Below, one piece after another: positions 63,615 to 64,000 of a stretch of DNA of 64,000 nt. The position numbers and the translations under genes are program-made. Source of the DNA: Halochromatium roseum (GTDB taxonomy: Bacteria > Pseudomonadota > Gammaproteobacteria > Chromatiales > Chromatiaceae); NCBI RefSeq assembly GCF_016653315.1, contig NZ_NHSH01000072.1:1-64000 (forward strand), read 5' to 3'. The notes under the pieces are model-generated. The model was not told the DNA's origin. It searched no databases and saw only the letters and a list, made by a program, of their open reading frames with translations. Each line of letters opens with the position of its first letter. Position 1 is the first letter of the stretch.

Positions 63615-64000
63615 TCACAACGCCTTGATGCGCTCGGAGACATCCGGCGGCACCTGCTCCAGCATCCAATCCGCTAGGGTCTTAAATTGATCGAGCAGTT
63701 GCGATTGATCCCACCAAGGATCTTCGGTGACCGGTGTCAGCGAAGCCAAGAAGACCACCAGGGCAACCAGCACCGCGCCCCGCGCAGCGCCAAAGACCAC
63801 GCCAAGCAACCGATCTGTGCCACTCAGCCCCGTCTTATCGACGAGGGTCGCGAGCATATAGCCGAGGATGGCGCCGACGATGAGTACACCGAACACCAGG
63901 ATCAAGACCGCGACCCCGATGCGCACGGACGGCGTCGAGATCCAGGGCGTCAGTTCAAGCGCCACCGGCTCGTAGAACAGCCAGGCCGCCGCCAAGGCAG
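63615..64000 (-). CDS. cvpA: CvpA family protein, N-terminus cut by window edge
   Basis: The C-terminal ~128 residues are visible; E. coli CvpA has 162. Membrane segments IGVAVLILVFGVLIVGAILG and GAVLVALVVFLASL flank the signature VDKTGLSGTDRLLGVVFGAA. Inner-membrane protein usually co-transcribed with purF; 12 bp before it. Confidence 0.9.
   Translation of the reverse strand, partial: ALAAAWLFYEPVALELTPWISTPSVRIGVAVLILVFGVLIVGAILGYMLATLVDKTGLSGTDRLLGVVFGAARGAVLVALVVFLASLTPVTEDPWWDQSQLLDQFKTLADWMLEQVPPDVSERIKAL

Overview
The window comes from a GC-rich gammaproteobacterium. The gene orders rpsB-tsf-pyrH-frr-uppS-cdsA-dxr-rseP-bamA-skp-lpxD-fabZ-lpxA-lpxB-rnhB, map-glnD-dapC-dapD-arsC-dapE and cvpA-purF-metZ are classic for that class. 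UbiG, LpxB with inner-core lipid A genes and FlhDC-like proteins agree. A purple sulfur bacterium (Chromatiales) is my best guess, from protein style only. Nothing in the window proves it.

The left 26.7 kb is an island of two mobile elements stacked at a tRNA-Lys gene. Element 1 (left edge to about 5.5 kb, left end outside the window) has an IS transposase fragment, a DnaC-like helicase loader, a DnaT-like primosome protein and two XRE regulators. One of these, a repressor at 3286-3753, faces a two-gene operon for FlhD-like and FlhC-like proteins (3877-4769). An AlpA-like gene lies downstream. A repressor opposed to an FlhDC-like activator resembles the SetR/SetCD and AcaCD switches of conjugative elements and is the most interesting system here.

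Element 2 (about 5532-26736, 21.2 kb) is bounded by an 18-bp core shared by a displaced tRNA-Lys 3' fragment (5505-5549) and the intact tRNA-Lys (26692-26767). It encodes a tyrosine integrase, an AlpA-like protein, a Dda/RecD-like helicase, a large primase-helicase, a small (p)ppGpp-hydrolase-like HD protein, several tiny genes, a tape-measure protein with a built-in peptidase, a tail-hub protein and a DUF3102-like protein. I find no capsid, portal or large terminase gene, so it is either a decayed prophage or a satellite-like element that carries only tail-sizing and hub genes. Its left end (6-8.6 kb) is scrambled: pieces of one ParB/methyltransferase-type gene lie on opposite strands in a way a single inversion would explain. 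Both ends and several intergenic regions are full of short repeats and palindromes, probably integrase-arm and operator sites.

From 26.8 kb rightward is ordinary chromosome: an APH-family kinase, a Na+/H+ antiporter, a CPBP protease, ubiG, a TlpA-like thioredoxin, then the long leftward envelope/translation operon (rnhB back to rpsB), the divergent map-glnD unit, the dap (lysine/peptidoglycan) genes, a CHAD protein, transaldolase, and the metZ-purF-cvpA operon cut by the right edge. Several housekeeping proteins (LpxB, the APH kinase, the CHAD protein, the CPBP protease) carry low-complexity insertions.
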